Shown: positions 1-7,121, counted from the stretch's first letter. The stretch: DNA of 11,981 bases from Candidatus Bathycorpusculum sp. (GCA_009779045.1 WREZ01000019.1:1-11981), one strand, 5' to 3'. Made by a program: numbers and translations. The notes: generated by a model from the sequence alone, not told the origin.

Positions 1-2
1 AA

Positions 3-287
3 CAACAACTCAAAACAACCAACAAAACCCTTTACCTATCAAGGTTAACAGGTGCCCTACTCTTTGTCACCGCATGGTCCCTTTTCCAATACATAGGATA
101 CCAACTAGAAATATACATGTCCTTCTCACCAGGCAGCAATCTATTCGAAAGTTACTTCGTCTATCCAATAAACTACATAATAGCAACATGCTCAATATTC
201 ACACCAACAATAATCTACACCATAAAAAAACTAATCCAAAAAACCACAAAATACACTCATATAAGCACAAACACCAAAAACAAATAA
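3..287 (+). CDS. C-terminal end of a membrane protein (5' partial)
   Basis: The frame starting at base 3 is open from the window edge to a TAA at 285-287, giving about 94 residues with no start codon in view, so the gene begins upstream of the window. The translation holds two hydrophobic stretches, around LTGALLFVTAWSLFQYIGY (roughly residues 15-35) and PINYIIATCSIFTPTIIYTI (roughly residues 57-77), and ends in a basic, polar tail rich in K, T and N. This looks like the last two membrane spans of an integral membrane protein with a basic, probably cytoplasmic, tail. An ATG-initiated frame at 74-310 overlaps it, but its product is full of H, N, K and R without a plausible fold and is a shadow. 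I do not recognise the family; acyltransferases, polysaccharide exporters and glycosyltransferases often end this way, but nothing here decides between them. The gene converges on the DUF424 gene with a 43-bp gap. Confidence 0.6.
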   Translation, partial: QQLKTTNKTLYLSRLTGALLFVTAWSLFQYIGYQLEIYMSFSPGSNLFESYFVYPINYIIATCSIFTPTIIYTIKKLIQKTTKYTHISTNTKNK

Positions 288-330
288 AACGACACCTACG
301 TTTACCTTAAAAGAATAAACGGAAACTATG

Positions 331-627
331 TTAAAGTTTCATTATTTGGGCGTGTGGAATGCCTTCGATTGTTAAAATGGCGTCGGGGTGGATATATTTT
401 TTTTGGATTGCTTTCTCGACGCAACATTTTCCTACTAAGTTGATGATGTTGGCGTTTTCTATCATGTTTATTGCTTCATCAACGTTGACTTTGCCGCCTT
501 TGTAAAATTCTTCTTTAACTTTGAATGTGGTTTTGCCTTCGCATAATGTTTTGCCGAGTATTTCAACATCGCAGATGGCTAAGACAACGTTTTGGTCCAT
601 CTGTTTTAGTTTAACGTAAACTTCCAC
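331..627 (-). CDS. DUF424 family protein
   Basis: This 98-residue protein matches the small archaeal DUF424 family. Visible marks are the start EVYVKL, the LAICDxEILGK segment (residues 16-26), EEFYKGG (39-45), NLVGK (63-67) and the near-terminal GIPHAQI (89-95). The biochemical role is unknown; its placement directly behind aIF2-beta suggests a translation-linked job, which is inference. The start is GTG at 625-627. Its Shine-Dalgarno AAGGA lies 7 nt upstream and is fused to the stop codon of aIF2-beta (TAAGGA), so the two genes share one minus-strand mRNA with a 10-nt gap and the second is probably translationally coupled. Length is normal for the family. Confidence in the family is good; no function can be assigned. 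Confidence 0.85.
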   Translation of the reverse strand: MEVYVKLKQMDQNVVLAICDVEILGKTLCEGKTTFKVKEEFYKGGKVNVDEAINMIENANIINLVGKCCVEKAIQKKYIHPDAILTIEGIPHAQIMKL

Positions 628-637
628 TGTAGATTCC

Positions 638-1048
638 TTAGATTTGTTTTATTGCAGATTTTGCGCCGCAGGCATTGCATGTTAGGGCGGTGAGGCGTTT
701 TTCTTTTATGAGTTTTGTGTCGGGGCGTTTGCAGACTGGGCAGATTACAAAGGATTCTAAGTATCTTTGTAGTAAGCGTTCAAAGCTATCTCTTTGGAAT
801 TTGCCTTGGAAAATGGCGCGTGCGTCATGGAAGGTTGCGGCGGTTGCCATTTCGCGTGTTAGGAATTTTAGGATGTGTTGTGGGTCACGGTCTAAAATGT
901 TGGATACTTCGCCAAAGTTTGAGATAATTGTGCGCATGCCAATAGTTGTTATAAATAATCGGGGTAGTTCAAGTCGTTCTTTTTTTATAGAGACCTCTGG
1001 CATTTGTTCTTGGGCTCTTTTTAGTAAGTCGTCATAGCAAAAGTCCAT
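638..1048 (-). CDS. eif2b: Translation initiation factor aIF2 subunit beta
   Basis: The 136-residue product is the archaeal beta subunit of the heterotrimeric initiation factor aIF2, which delivers initiator Met-tRNA to the small ribosomal subunit in the cytoplasm. The short N-terminal helix (about 1-25) contacts the gamma subunit in known structures. The central alpha-beta domain contains RTIISNFGEVSNILDRDPQH (39-58), KFLTREMAT (61-69) and FQGKF (80-84), all typical. The C-terminal zinc ribbon has C103-x2-C106 and C124-x2-C127. Full length is close to the usual ~138 residues. ATG 1046-1048 has no Shine-Dalgarno, and a TATA-like box about 33 nt upstream implies a very short leader. It is the first gene of a two-gene operon with DUF424 and is divergent from the coiled-coil gene. 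No key residue is missing. Confidence 0.95.
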   Translation of the reverse strand: MDFCYDDLLKRAQEQMPEVSIKKERLELPRLFITTIGMRTIISNFGEVSNILDRDPQHILKFLTREMATAATFHDARAIFQGKFQRDSFERLLQRYLESFVICPVCKRPDTKLIKEKRLTALTCNACGAKSAIKQI

Positions 1049-1076
1049 ATTTAATCGCGTCTAATGATTATGCTTG

Positions 1077-1100
1077 CCTATATTTAAAACTTATAATAGG
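1077..1100 (-). promoter_or_regulatory. Predicted TATA promoter of the aIF2-beta/DUF424 operon
   Basis: On the minus strand a TTTAAATA-like TATA box (plus coordinates 1081-1088) lies about 33-40 nt upstream of the aIF2-beta ATG, which predicts transcription starting roughly 10 nt before the start codon. The box sits between CCTAT (1077-1081) and ATAGG (1096-1100), a 5-bp inverted repeat. The assignment rests on sequence and spacing only. Confidence 0.5.
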
Positions 1101-1119
1101 GGAAACATTAATGTCATGG

Positions 1120-1169
1120 TTATAATCTACAATGGGTAAGTTAAAATATCATAAGCCTGTAGATTACAA
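1120..1169 (+). promoter_or_regulatory. Predicted promoter with TATA-centred inverted repeat
   Basis: TTATAATCTAC (1120-1130) and GTAGATTACAA (1159-1169) form an inverted repeat matching at 10 of 11 positions. Its centre (1144.5) coincides with a TATA-like TTAAAATAT (1141-1149). That box would start transcription near 1171, leaving a leader of about 30 nt that contains the GAGG Shine-Dalgarno at 1192-1195 for the GTG at 1202. A regulator binding the two arms would straddle the TBP site. It could instead be a hairpin in a longer transcript. Confidence 0.4.
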
Positions 1170-1201
1170 AGTTAAAGTCAAAAACTGCGCAGAGGATAGA
1201 T

Positions 1202-2173
1202 GTGTCAGCCCAAGATAAATCTAAACAAATCGATGAGTTACGTTCACAGATAGCGGTTTTAAAGGATCAAGTGAACAAAGCAGACATAGAATCGAAAAAG
1301 CTGGTTGAAAAAAGGGATCAATTAAATGTTCAAACTACAAAAATAAATACTGAAATCCGCGATATTAAAAAAGAGCGGGATGAAGTTAACAAGAAAGTGC
1401 ATGCCCTTAAGTTGCAGAGAGATAAGGTAAGGGTTAAGATAAAGCCGATTATGGATGAAATTCAAGTTATAAATGATAAAAAAGAAGAGCTTAAAAAGAA
1501 GATGCCTCATATTCGGCAAAAGGACATACAGAAGGAAATTGATAAGATAGATTGGAAGATTCAAACGGAAACGTTGGATTTGCAGGAAGAGAAGCGGTTA
1601 ATTGGTGAGATTAAGCTTCTTGAGACTCAGCTTGTTGGGTATAGAAAGCTTGAGAAAGAGAATAAGAAAATTGGTGAGTATATTCATGAAAGGAAAGCTC
1701 TTGATGCTGAGGCTGAATCTTTTCATAAAGAGTTATCGGTGTTAGCAGATAGAAGTCAGCATCTTCATGAGAGTATGATTGCCAAAATTGCTGAAGTGAG
1801 GAAAGTAAAAGAAGAAGCTGATGCGTTGCATAAAGGGTTTATTGAAAGTAAAGAGAAAACTCGGAATGCACGTGTTGAAATAGCGGTTCTTACGGGTCAA
1901 ATGCTAGGTTTGCGTAATACTCTTAGAGAAGAAAATAAAGAGTTAAGAGAGAAACAGTTAGCTGAACGGGCAAAAGTGATGGTTGAGCGGCAAAAAGAGA
2001 AAGAAGTGGCAGATGAGATAAAGAATCAAAAGTTGTTAGATGATCAAGCGTTAATGTCAAAACTTGGTGCTCAAGCAAAAGAGAAATTGGTTAAAGGAGA
2101 AAAACTTAGTTGGAATGAATTCCAACTTATTGCTAGTGATGATGAATCTGAGGATGCAGATACACAAAAATAA
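1202..2173 (+). CDS. Archaeal coiled-coil protein, COG1340 type
   Basis: The 323-residue product is almost entirely charged heptad-like helix (K, E, R, D, Q, L, I) from about residue 5 to 295, with no signal peptide, membrane span or catalytic motif. The central KEIDKIDWKIQTETLDLQEEKRLIGEIKLLETQL (about 110-143) and the near-terminal GEKLSWNEFQLIA (299-311) are marks I associate with the archaeal COG1340 coiled-coil family. An acidic tail (DDESEDAD) follows. The function is unknown; a structural or scaffold role in the cytoplasm is the natural inference. The GTG start has GAGG at 1192-1195 with a 6-nt spacer; an in-frame TAG at 1160-1162 limits any upstream extension, and no ATG lies between. 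Coding sequence is very purine-rich because of the K/E content. It is followed on the same strand by DUF373 after 47 bp. Confidence 0.85.
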   Translation: MSAQDKSKQIDELRSQIAVLKDQVNKADIESKKLVEKRDQLNVQTTKINTEIRDIKKERDEVNKKVHALKLQRDKVRVKIKPIMDEIQVINDKKEELKKKMPHIRQKDIQKEIDKIDWKIQTETLDLQEEKRLIGEIKLLETQLVGYRKLEKENKKIGEYIHERKALDAEAESFHKELSVLADRSQHLHESMIAKIAEVRKVKEEADALHKGFIESKEKTRNARVEIAVLTGQMLGLRNTLREENKELREKQLAERAKVMVERQKEKEVADEIKNQKLLDDQALMSKLGAQAKEKLVKGEKLSWNEFQLIASDDESEDADTQK

Positions 2174-2177
2174 ATTA

Positions 2178-2211
2178 AGCTGTAGCATATATAGTATTGA
2201 GTGCTATAGCT
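2178..2211 (+). promoter_or_regulatory. Predicted DUF373 promoter within an inverted repeat
   Basis: AGCTGTAGC (2178-2186) and GCTATAGCT (2203-2211) pair along 9 bp with one G-T, separated by 16 nt that contain an ATATATA TATA-like box (2187-2193). From this box transcription would start near 2217, a few bases before the ATG at 2221, so the DUF373 mRNA may be essentially leaderless. The repeat begins 5 nt after the stop of the coiled-coil gene, so it could also act as a 3'-end hairpin for that transcript. Confidence 0.4.
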
Positions 2212-2220
2212 GATAAAGAA

Positions 2221-3513
2221 ATGCCACAACAAACACGAAAAAATATTCTAATTTTATGTGTTGACAGAGATAGCGATATCGAAGTTAAAACAGAGAAGAG
2301 AACACCTCTGCTTGGTAGAACCGCAAACTTAGATGCGGCTGTGGCATTAGCTTTAAATGATCCTGAAGAGCCAGACGCTAATGCAATGTTTGAAGCAGTT
2401 CGGATTTATGATCAACTGGTTAGTAATAAAAAGCAAGACGAAACCGTTGAAGTAGCCACTATTTCAGGCACTGCAGCAGGTGGAGTTACAGCAGACCGAA
2501 AATTATCCTCAGAATTAGACAGTGTTTTAAAGTCATCTGCTGCCACTGAAATTGTGTTTGTTTCAGACGGCTACACAGACGAGACAGTTTTTCCTATAAT
2601 TGAAACACGTAACGTACCTATCTCATCTGTAAGACGCATAGTAATTAAGCATAGTGAATCAATAGAGGAAACAGCTGCCGTATTTACAAAATATCTAAAA
2701 CTAATTATAGAAACCCCCAAATATTCCCGAGTGGCTTTAGGCCTACCCGGTCTCTTAGTATCAGTTTTAGCCCTTTTTTGGGTTCTAAACGCACGTTATG
2801 GCTTACCTATGTATTATTATGGCATAGCTCTAACTGTTATTGTTGGCGCCTTTTTACTGCTTAAAGGCTTTGGTGTTGACCGAGCAGTCAAAAAAAGTTA
2901 CACATGGATAAAAGAATATACTCCACCGCCATTACCTATGCAAATTGCCAATTACACCATAATAGTAGGCATTCTCTGCAGTATGGTAAGTCTCTACTTA
3001 GGCTTCAGATACGCTAGTCTAAACTTCCAGCAAGCCGTACCCGATGTTGTCGTTGGAATAAGCCAAATTCCAAGAATAACCGCCCTATTTATTAAAGGTG
3101 CCATGGATCTGCTAATTATTGGAACAATAATAATTATAGTTGGTAGAAGTGTAACCTTTTACTTTGAAAAAGACTCTAAATTGGGTAGAAACCTTGCTTT
3201 AATTGCAGAAATAGCTTGGACAAGAGTAATCATGGGCTGCACAGTTAATCTCTTCCTACGCCCAAACACAGAACTCGTACTGAATTTTGAGAACCAATTT
3301 TTTACAGAGTTCGTACAGTCAATTATTGTTGGCATACTCATAGGCATAGCCGCAATGTTAGTTATTACTGTTATGAGCAGATCTCCAAAAGGATTCTTTA
3401 AGGAAGAAATAGAAAAACCAAAAGAAGAAATAGAAAAACCAAAAGAAGAAATAGAAAAACCAAAAGAAGAAATAGAAAAACCAAAAGAAGAAACCGTTAT
3501 TACCAATACTTAA
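2221..3513 (+). CDS. DUF373 family membrane protein
   Basis: The product (430 residues from ATG 2221) belongs to the archaeal DUF373 family (COG2237). The cytoplasmic N-terminal domain has ILILCVDRDSDI (9-20), the TPLLGR loop (28-33) and LNDPEEPDAN (45-54), followed by an SDGYTDE segment (115-121). About six membrane spans follow, roughly at 171-190, 197-216, 243-262, 287-308, 327-346 (weak) and 365-386. The tail is an unusual EEIEKPK repeat. The function is not known. A TTG at 2197 would add eight residues, but neither start has a good Shine-Dalgarno and the TATA-like box at 2187-2193 points to transcription starting near 2217, so ATG 2221 is preferred. It is followed by uppS after 63 bp on the same strand; both may act at the membrane, but no functional link is shown. 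Confidence 0.85.
   Translation: MPQQTRKNILILCVDRDSDIEVKTEKRTPLLGRTANLDAAVALALNDPEEPDANAMFEAVRIYDQLVSNKKQDETVEVATISGTAAGGVTADRKLSSELDSVLKSSAATEIVFVSDGYTDETVFPIIETRNVPISSVRRIVIKHSESIEETAAVFTKYLKLIIETPKYSRVALGLPGLLVSVLALFWVLNARYGLPMYYYGIALTVIVGAFLLLKGFGVDRAVKKSYTWIKEYTPPPLPMQIANYTIIVGILCSMVSLYLGFRYASLNFQQAVPDVVVGISQIPRITALFIKGAMDLLIIGTIIIIVGRSVTFYFEKDSKLGRNLALIAEIAWTRVIMGCTVNLFLRPNTELVLNFENQFFTEFVQSIIVGILIGIAAMLVITVMSRSPKGFFKEEIEKPKEEIEKPKEEIEKPKEEIEKPKEETVITNT
3403..3492 (+). repeat. In-frame 21-bp tandem repeat (four perfect copies)
   Basis: Four identical 21-bp copies occupy 3403-3423, 3424-3444, 3445-3465 and 3466-3486, with 6 bp of a fifth at 3487-3492. Each encodes EEIEKPK, giving a charged C-terminal tail on the DUF373 protein. 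The absence of any synonymous difference between copies indicates recent expansion or ongoing homogenisation. Because the unit is a multiple of three, copy-number changes alter tail length without shifting frame. Confidence 0.97.
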
Positions 3514-3530
3514 CTTATTTTTAGCGTAAG

Positions 3531-3558
3531 TGTTAAAAAGTAACTATTGTATTTAACA
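3531..3558 (+). promoter_or_regulatory. Possible uppS promoter region with inverted repeat
   Basis: TGTTAAA (3531-3537) and TTTAACA (3552-3558) are a perfect 7-bp inverted repeat around 14 AT-rich nt, located 19-46 nt upstream of the uppS ATG. The interval is where a TATA box for a short-leader transcript would lie, although no strong box stands out. Read-through from DUF373 is equally possible. Confidence 0.25.
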
Positions 3559-3576
3559 TGTTTAATATGAGGCTGA

Positions 3577-4374
3577 ATGTTGCTTAAGAAAATATTTTCA
3601 GTGATCGGTGCTTACAAAATTTATCAGCGTTGGTTATGGTATCAAATAAAAGATGGCCAAAGACCGGAACACGTTGCTATAATTTTAGATGGGAATAGGC
3701 GTTGGGCAAGTGAGCAAGAGAAAAGTCCATGGCTTACAGATAAGTGGGGTCATAAACAGGGTGCAGACACTGTAGAGCAACTTCTTGATTGGTGTAGTAT
3801 GCTTGACGTTAAGTATGTTACGCTTTACTCTTTTTCAACAGAGAATTTTTCTAGACAATCTGAAGAGATAACAAAGATTATGCAGATAGCTGAGGAGAGA
3901 TTTAAAAAGTTATTAACAGATAAACGGGTGCATAAAAATAAAGTACATATAAAAGTTATCGGCCGAACAAACCTGTTGCCCCCCAGTTTACAAAAAATTA
4001 TTACCGAGGTTGAGAACGCAACAGAGCATTATAACAACTATGTCTGGAATTTTGCTTTTGCATATGGTGGAAGAGCTGAAATTGTTGACGCCTCAAAAAG
4101 AATTGCTACAGAAATAAAAGAAAATCGTCTTCAAATAGATGACATCAGCGAGGATATATTTGAAAAATATCTATATACCTCTCACATGACAAAACAGGAT
4201 CCAGATATGATTATTAGAACCTCAGGGGAAGAAAGATTAAGCGGATTTTTACTTTGGCAAGCTGCCTACAGTGAACTTTTATTTTTAGACGTTTACTGGC
4301 CAGATTTTCGCTTCATAGACTTATTAAGAGCTATTAGAACTTACCAAAACCGTAGACGTAGATTCGGAAAATAG
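3577..4374 (+). CDS. uppS: cis-prenyltransferase (polyprenyl diphosphate synthase, UppS family)
   Basis: The 265-residue enzyme adds isopentenyl diphosphate units in cis to an allylic diphosphate; in archaea the long polyprenyl product is the precursor of the dolichol-type lipid carrier used in N-glycosylation. The family signatures are complete: HVAIILDGNRRWA (32-44) with catalytic D38 and N40/R41/R42, H59 in WGHKQG, YSFSTENF (84-91), FAYGGRAEI (161-169), and IRTSGEERLSGFLLWQ (213-228) followed by YSELLF and WPDFR (241-245). An amphipathic N-terminus precedes the fold. ATG 3577 has GAGG at 3569-3572, 4 nt upstream. Length is typical. The gene converges with the GTPase gene, leaving 18 nt between stop codons. 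Chain length cannot be predicted from the sequence alone. Confidence 0.95.
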   Translation: MLLKKIFSVIGAYKIYQRWLWYQIKDGQRPEHVAIILDGNRRWASEQEKSPWLTDKWGHKQGADTVEQLLDWCSMLDVKYVTLYSFSTENFSRQSEEITKIMQIAEERFKKLLTDKRVHKNKVHIKVIGRTNLLPPSLQKIITEVENATEHYNNYVWNFAFAYGGRAEIVDASKRIATEIKENRLQIDDISEDIFEKYLYTSHMTKQDPDMIIRTSGEERLSGFLLWQAAYSELLFLDVYWPDFRFIDLLRAIRTYQNRRRRFGK

Positions 4375-4379
4375 ATAAA

Positions 4380-4390
4380 CAAAAAAATAA
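4380..4390 (-). terminator. T-tract terminator for the GTPase gene
   Basis: Immediately downstream of the GTPase stop, the minus strand has a T7 run (A7 at 4381-4387 on the plus strand). Archaeal RNA polymerase terminates at such T-tracts without needing a hairpin. It lies in the 18-bp gap between the convergent uppS and GTPase genes. Confidence 0.5.
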
Positions 4391-4392
4391 AG

Positions 4393-5616
4393 TTAGGCGC
4401 GTTTTTTAGCACTAACTATGGATATGACATCTCTATCTTTTAATATAGAATCTTCACCGATACGTCGTTTGTTTCTGGCATCAATGGCGTAGATAAAGTT
4501 TTCACCAAGTTCTGTGTGTATAACATAAGCAAATTGATGCGCCGTTATTCCATTAGGAACCAGGTAAGCGTCAGGTAACACTTGACCGTCATGATTGGTT
4601 AAATGCTCAGGGTCTTCAACAGGATAAACTGTTATCATGTCAAGTAACTTAAAATAGGCAGTATTTAGCGCCTCCTGAACCCCTGTAGAACCATTGGTGG
4701 ATAAAATTTTTTCACGAATAGACTCTAACGCGTTAAGCTGACCTGCAGACATTTTTTCAGGAGATAAAACCTTAAAATCCTCATCTCCCGGTTTATAGTC
4801 AACTAACTGCTTCTCCGCAGCACGCCTTAAAGCAAGCTCAGCCTCAGCAGAAACAGCAATTACTGTATAATCAAGTTTTTTTAAACGCTCAAGATTTATC
4901 TGCGAAGACGGTAAATCCACTTTATTAGCAACTATAAGCATAGGCTTAGAAATACGCCGTAAAACATCAACAAACTGGTAAAAATCTTCATCGCTCCAAA
5001 GAGTCGGCTTATCAACATTTAAACCACAACGCCTAATCGCCTCACCAACACTAACCTTCTTAATACCTAACCCAGTCAAACGATCCTCTAAAGGTGACGC
5101 AATACCTTTCTTATCCGCCTCAGCAGTCCGCGCAATTTTCGACCAATCCTTCTTTAAAATATTAACCATCCACAGGGTAATTTCACGTTCAAGAAACTGC
5201 ACATCCTCCAAAGGATCATGTTCCCCAAGTTTACAACTCTTACCCTCAATATCCGTCCCACCAGACACATCAACAACATGAAGTAGGGCATCAGCACGAC
5301 GAATCTCATCCAAAAACTGATTACCTAAACCACGTCCCTCCCAAGCACCCGGAACAATGCCTGCAATGTCAACAAGCTCAACAGGCATAAGACGAACACC
5401 AGCTAAACAAAGCGAATTCCGTGGCTTATCTTGCACCTTAAAATCCTCATGAACACAAGAAGACCGCACATAACCAACACCCCTGTTGGGTTTTATAGTT
5501 GTGAAAGGATAATTTGCTATATCCGCTGTAGCAAGAGTTGCAGCACTAAAAAAAGTTGACTTACCCGTATTTGGTTTACCCACTATGCCAAGCAATCTAG
5601 AGTATGAACGTTGCAT
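4393..5616 (-). CDS. YchF/Obg-related GTPase with C-terminal TGS domain
   Basis: Numbering below is from the ATG at 5614-5616 (407 residues). The P-loop GKPNTGKS (13-20), switch [11 protein letters not shown] (35-44), DIAGIVPGA (83-91) and [16 protein letters not shown] (94-109) are those of the Obg/HSR1/YchF class. NKVD (231-234) is a canonical guanine-specificity motif, unlike the NxxE of bacterial YchF and eukaryotic OLA1, and SAE (256-258) is G5. The C-terminal part, roughly 323-404, with [20 protein letters not shown] and DRDVISI, is a TGS domain. It is a cytoplasmic enzyme, probably ribosome-associated by analogy with relatives. A TTG at 5620-5622 would add two residues, but the AGGGA element is almost adjacent to it and better spaced for ATG 5616. 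Several archaeal genomes carry this group as a conserved gene; the exact role is unknown. Confidence 0.9.
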   Translation of the reverse strand: MQRSYSRLLGIVGKPNTGKSTFFSAATLATADIANYPFTTIKPNRGVGYVRSSCVHEDFKVQDKPRNSLCLAGVRLMPVELVDIAGIVPGAWEGRGLGNQFLDEIRRADALLHVVDVSGGTDIEGKSCKLGEHDPLEDVQFLEREITLWMVNILKKDWSKIARTAEADKKGIASPLEDRLTGLGIKKVSVGEAIRRCGLNVDKPTLWSDEDFYQFVDVLRRISKPMLIVANKVDLPSSQINLERLKKLDYTVIAVSAEAELALRRAAEKQLVDYKPGDEDFKVLSPEKMSAGQLNALESIREKILSTNGSTGVQEALNTAYFKLLDMITVYPVEDPEHLTNHDGQVLPDAYLVPNGITAHQFAYVIHTELGENFIYAIDARNKRRIGEDSILKDRDVISIVSAKKRA

Positions 5617-5668
5617 AAACAATTCCCTATAACATTCTGGAAGTATACAGTAATAACTTTATGGGAAA

Positions 5669-5690
5669 GATATATAGGTGCATATATAAT
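5669..5690 (-). promoter_or_regulatory. Predicted promoter of the GTPase gene (two TATA-like boxes)
   Basis: Two TATATA boxes (plus coordinates 5671-5676 and 5683-5688) lie 6 bp apart, 55-75 nt upstream of the GTPase ATG. The nearer box predicts a transcription start near 5648 and a leader of about 30 nt carrying the AGGGA Shine-Dalgarno. Which box is used cannot be told. Confidence 0.4.
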
Positions 5691-5765
5691 TTGCCAGTTT
5701 TACACAATTCAAGTGTGTTGAAGTGGGTTGTTATCTTTTTTTGGAACAGCCTGTTTGTTTTGATT

Positions 5766-7019
5766 TTATGTTAGAGTTTGGTTCCAGTAGTAAATTTTGG
5801 GATATTTGTTTGTTATAGGGAATTGTGGGTCGTCATAGACTATGTCTAAGTTTATGCCGTATTGTTCTAAAAGTTTTTGAGATGTTTCCCAAATTTGTGG
5901 GCTATGTTCGTCTGCGCTCCAGAGCCAAATGCGATCGTTTACGTGTCGCATGCCCCAACCGTAGTTTTGTGGTAATACTAAAACAGCTTCAGGTTTAGTT
6001 ACACGTTTGATTGCGGGATTATTTATGTCAGTCCAGAGTTTTTGTAGTGCTTCAAAGTGGTCATCTGTAAGAACACCATAGGGGTTACCTTCTATAGTGG
6101 GGTAGTCAAAAATTATAAGATATTTTGCGCCTGCCTTGTATGATAGTAATAATTGGTTATAGATTTCTTCGCCAGTATCTAAATATGGTTCATCGTAGTA
6201 TAGCCATGTTGCAATTACGCCCCATTCTTTATTTTGTAAGTGTGCAGCACCCTTAAGTAAACTAATTTCTTGAGCGGTAGAGTTAGTCCAGCCTAATTCA
6301 GCAAAAATAACGTCATAGCCACCTAAGTAATCCCACCAAAATAACGCGTAGTCAGAAACAAACACTGTGAGAGAATTGTCCTTTAGAAAAGAAATATTGG
6401 GACTATTTTGCATATACTTTACATACATTTGAGCTTCTGCATCATAAGCCTGTATAGTTCCATTTAAATAACCCTCCGATAACTCGAGAAGATCTTGATA
6501 AAACTTATCATTACTAACACCAGACGCTTTAATATGCGCACTCCACTCCATAAAATGATTCTCCCAATCATAATCAAGCTGAAGACCACCGGGCTCATCA
6601 TAATAATACACCCCTAAAAATTTATCACCATAACGCTTAACAGCCTCTTGAATCCAATAACCCCGCTCAGTATGCTCAATATCAAACCACCCAAAAAAGA
6701 CAATAACATCTAACCCCTGAGAAGTAGCATAATCACAAATTTCCGTAGTCGCCGTCATATTATGACTAACAGGACCTGACTGCAACACAAAAAGATTAGT
6801 ATAATCTTTAATTTTATCAATTAACACTTTAGCCTCAGCAGTAGTATTACCACAAAAACTTACACCCAAATATACAGACTCAGAAACCTTACTTGATTGC
6901 TGATAATACAAAAACACTCCCGCAGATAAGACACAAACAAGACTTATTAAAACAATACACGATATGAAAAGTCTTTTTATTGATAGGCTTTGTCCCCAAA
7001 CTTGAAAAAAATTAACCAT
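5766..7019 (-). CDS. Membrane-anchored extracytoplasmic protein, glycosidase-like TIM barrel
   Basis: From ATG 7017-7019 the product is 417 residues. One N-terminal membrane anchor (about 17-39, after K15/R16) is followed by a large soluble domain that should face outward. Six N-X-S/T sequons (N58, N87, N186, N208, N246, N413) fit an archaeal glycosylated surface protein. The domain alternates hydrophobic strands that end in acidic motifs: VIVFFGWFD (105-113), LGVYYYDEP (135-143), DVIFAELGW (236-244), GVIATWLYYDEP (267-278) and YLIIFDYP (300-307). This is the rhythm of a (beta/alpha)8 glycosidase barrel, with D141/E142, E241, D276/E277 and D305 as candidate active-site residues. No specific family is recognised and the activity is inferred. 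A TTG at 7053-7055 would add 12 residues, but AGGG at 7028-7031 is spaced for ATG 7019. Transcribed divergently from eL38. Confidence 0.7.
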   Translation of the reverse strand: MVNFFQVWGQSLSIKRLFISCIVLISLVCVLSAGVFLYYQQSSKVSESVYLGVSFCGNTTAEAKVLIDKIKDYTNLFVLQSGPVSHNMTATTEICDYATSQGLDVIVFFGWFDIEHTERGYWIQEAVKRYGDKFLGVYYYDEPGGLQLDYDWENHFMEWSAHIKASGVSNDKFYQDLLELSEGYLNGTIQAYDAEAQMYVKYMQNSPNISFLKDNSLTVFVSDYALFWWDYLGGYDVIFAELGWTNSTAQEISLLKGAAHLQNKEWGVIATWLYYDEPYLDTGEEIYNQLLLSYKAGAKYLIIFDYPTIEGNPYGVLTDDHFEALQKLWTDINNPAIKRVTKPEAVLVLPQNYGWGMRHVNDRIWLWSADEHSPQIWETSQKLLEQYGINLDIVYDDPQFPITNKYPKIYYWNQTLT

Positions 7020-7110
7020 ACCTAAATCCCTTTTAAAGCATATAGACAGAGTCAATAGTTAACAAATGTTTTTCTACAATTTAAATAATTGCCCAATCAA
7101 ACCAAACACC

Positions 7111-7121
7111 CAAAAGCGCAT
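7111..7121 (+). repeat. Direct repeat CAAAAGCGCAT, copy 1 (upstream of eL38)
   Basis: The 11-mer CAAAAGCGCAT occurs here, 76 nt before the eL38 start, and again at 7470-7480, 53 nt before the MTAP start. Both copies are intergenic and in the same orientation relative to the downstream gene. It may be a shared regulatory site or chance. Confidence 0.35.

Noticed and set aside
74..310. Plus-strand frame of 78 codons at the window start
   Set aside because: Its product is H/N/K/R-rich and featureless, while the overlapping frame from base 3 to 287 encodes a coherent two-span membrane segment.
675..1037. Plus-strand frame antisense to aIF2-beta
   Set aside because: The minus strand carries full aIF2-beta with its zinc ribbon; the plus-strand product is not protein-like.
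1132..1218. 28-codon ATG frame ahead of the coiled-coil gene
   Set aside because: It has no Shine-Dalgarno, overlaps the coiled-coil start, and spans the predicted promoter and inverted repeat.
3403..3492. CRISPR-like array
   Set aside because: The units are contiguous with no spacers and are in frame within a coding sequence.
3159..3506. Minus-strand frame with an SSFGFSI repeat
   Set aside because: It is the antisense of the DUF373 tail repeat; the repetition comes from the 21-bp DNA repeat.
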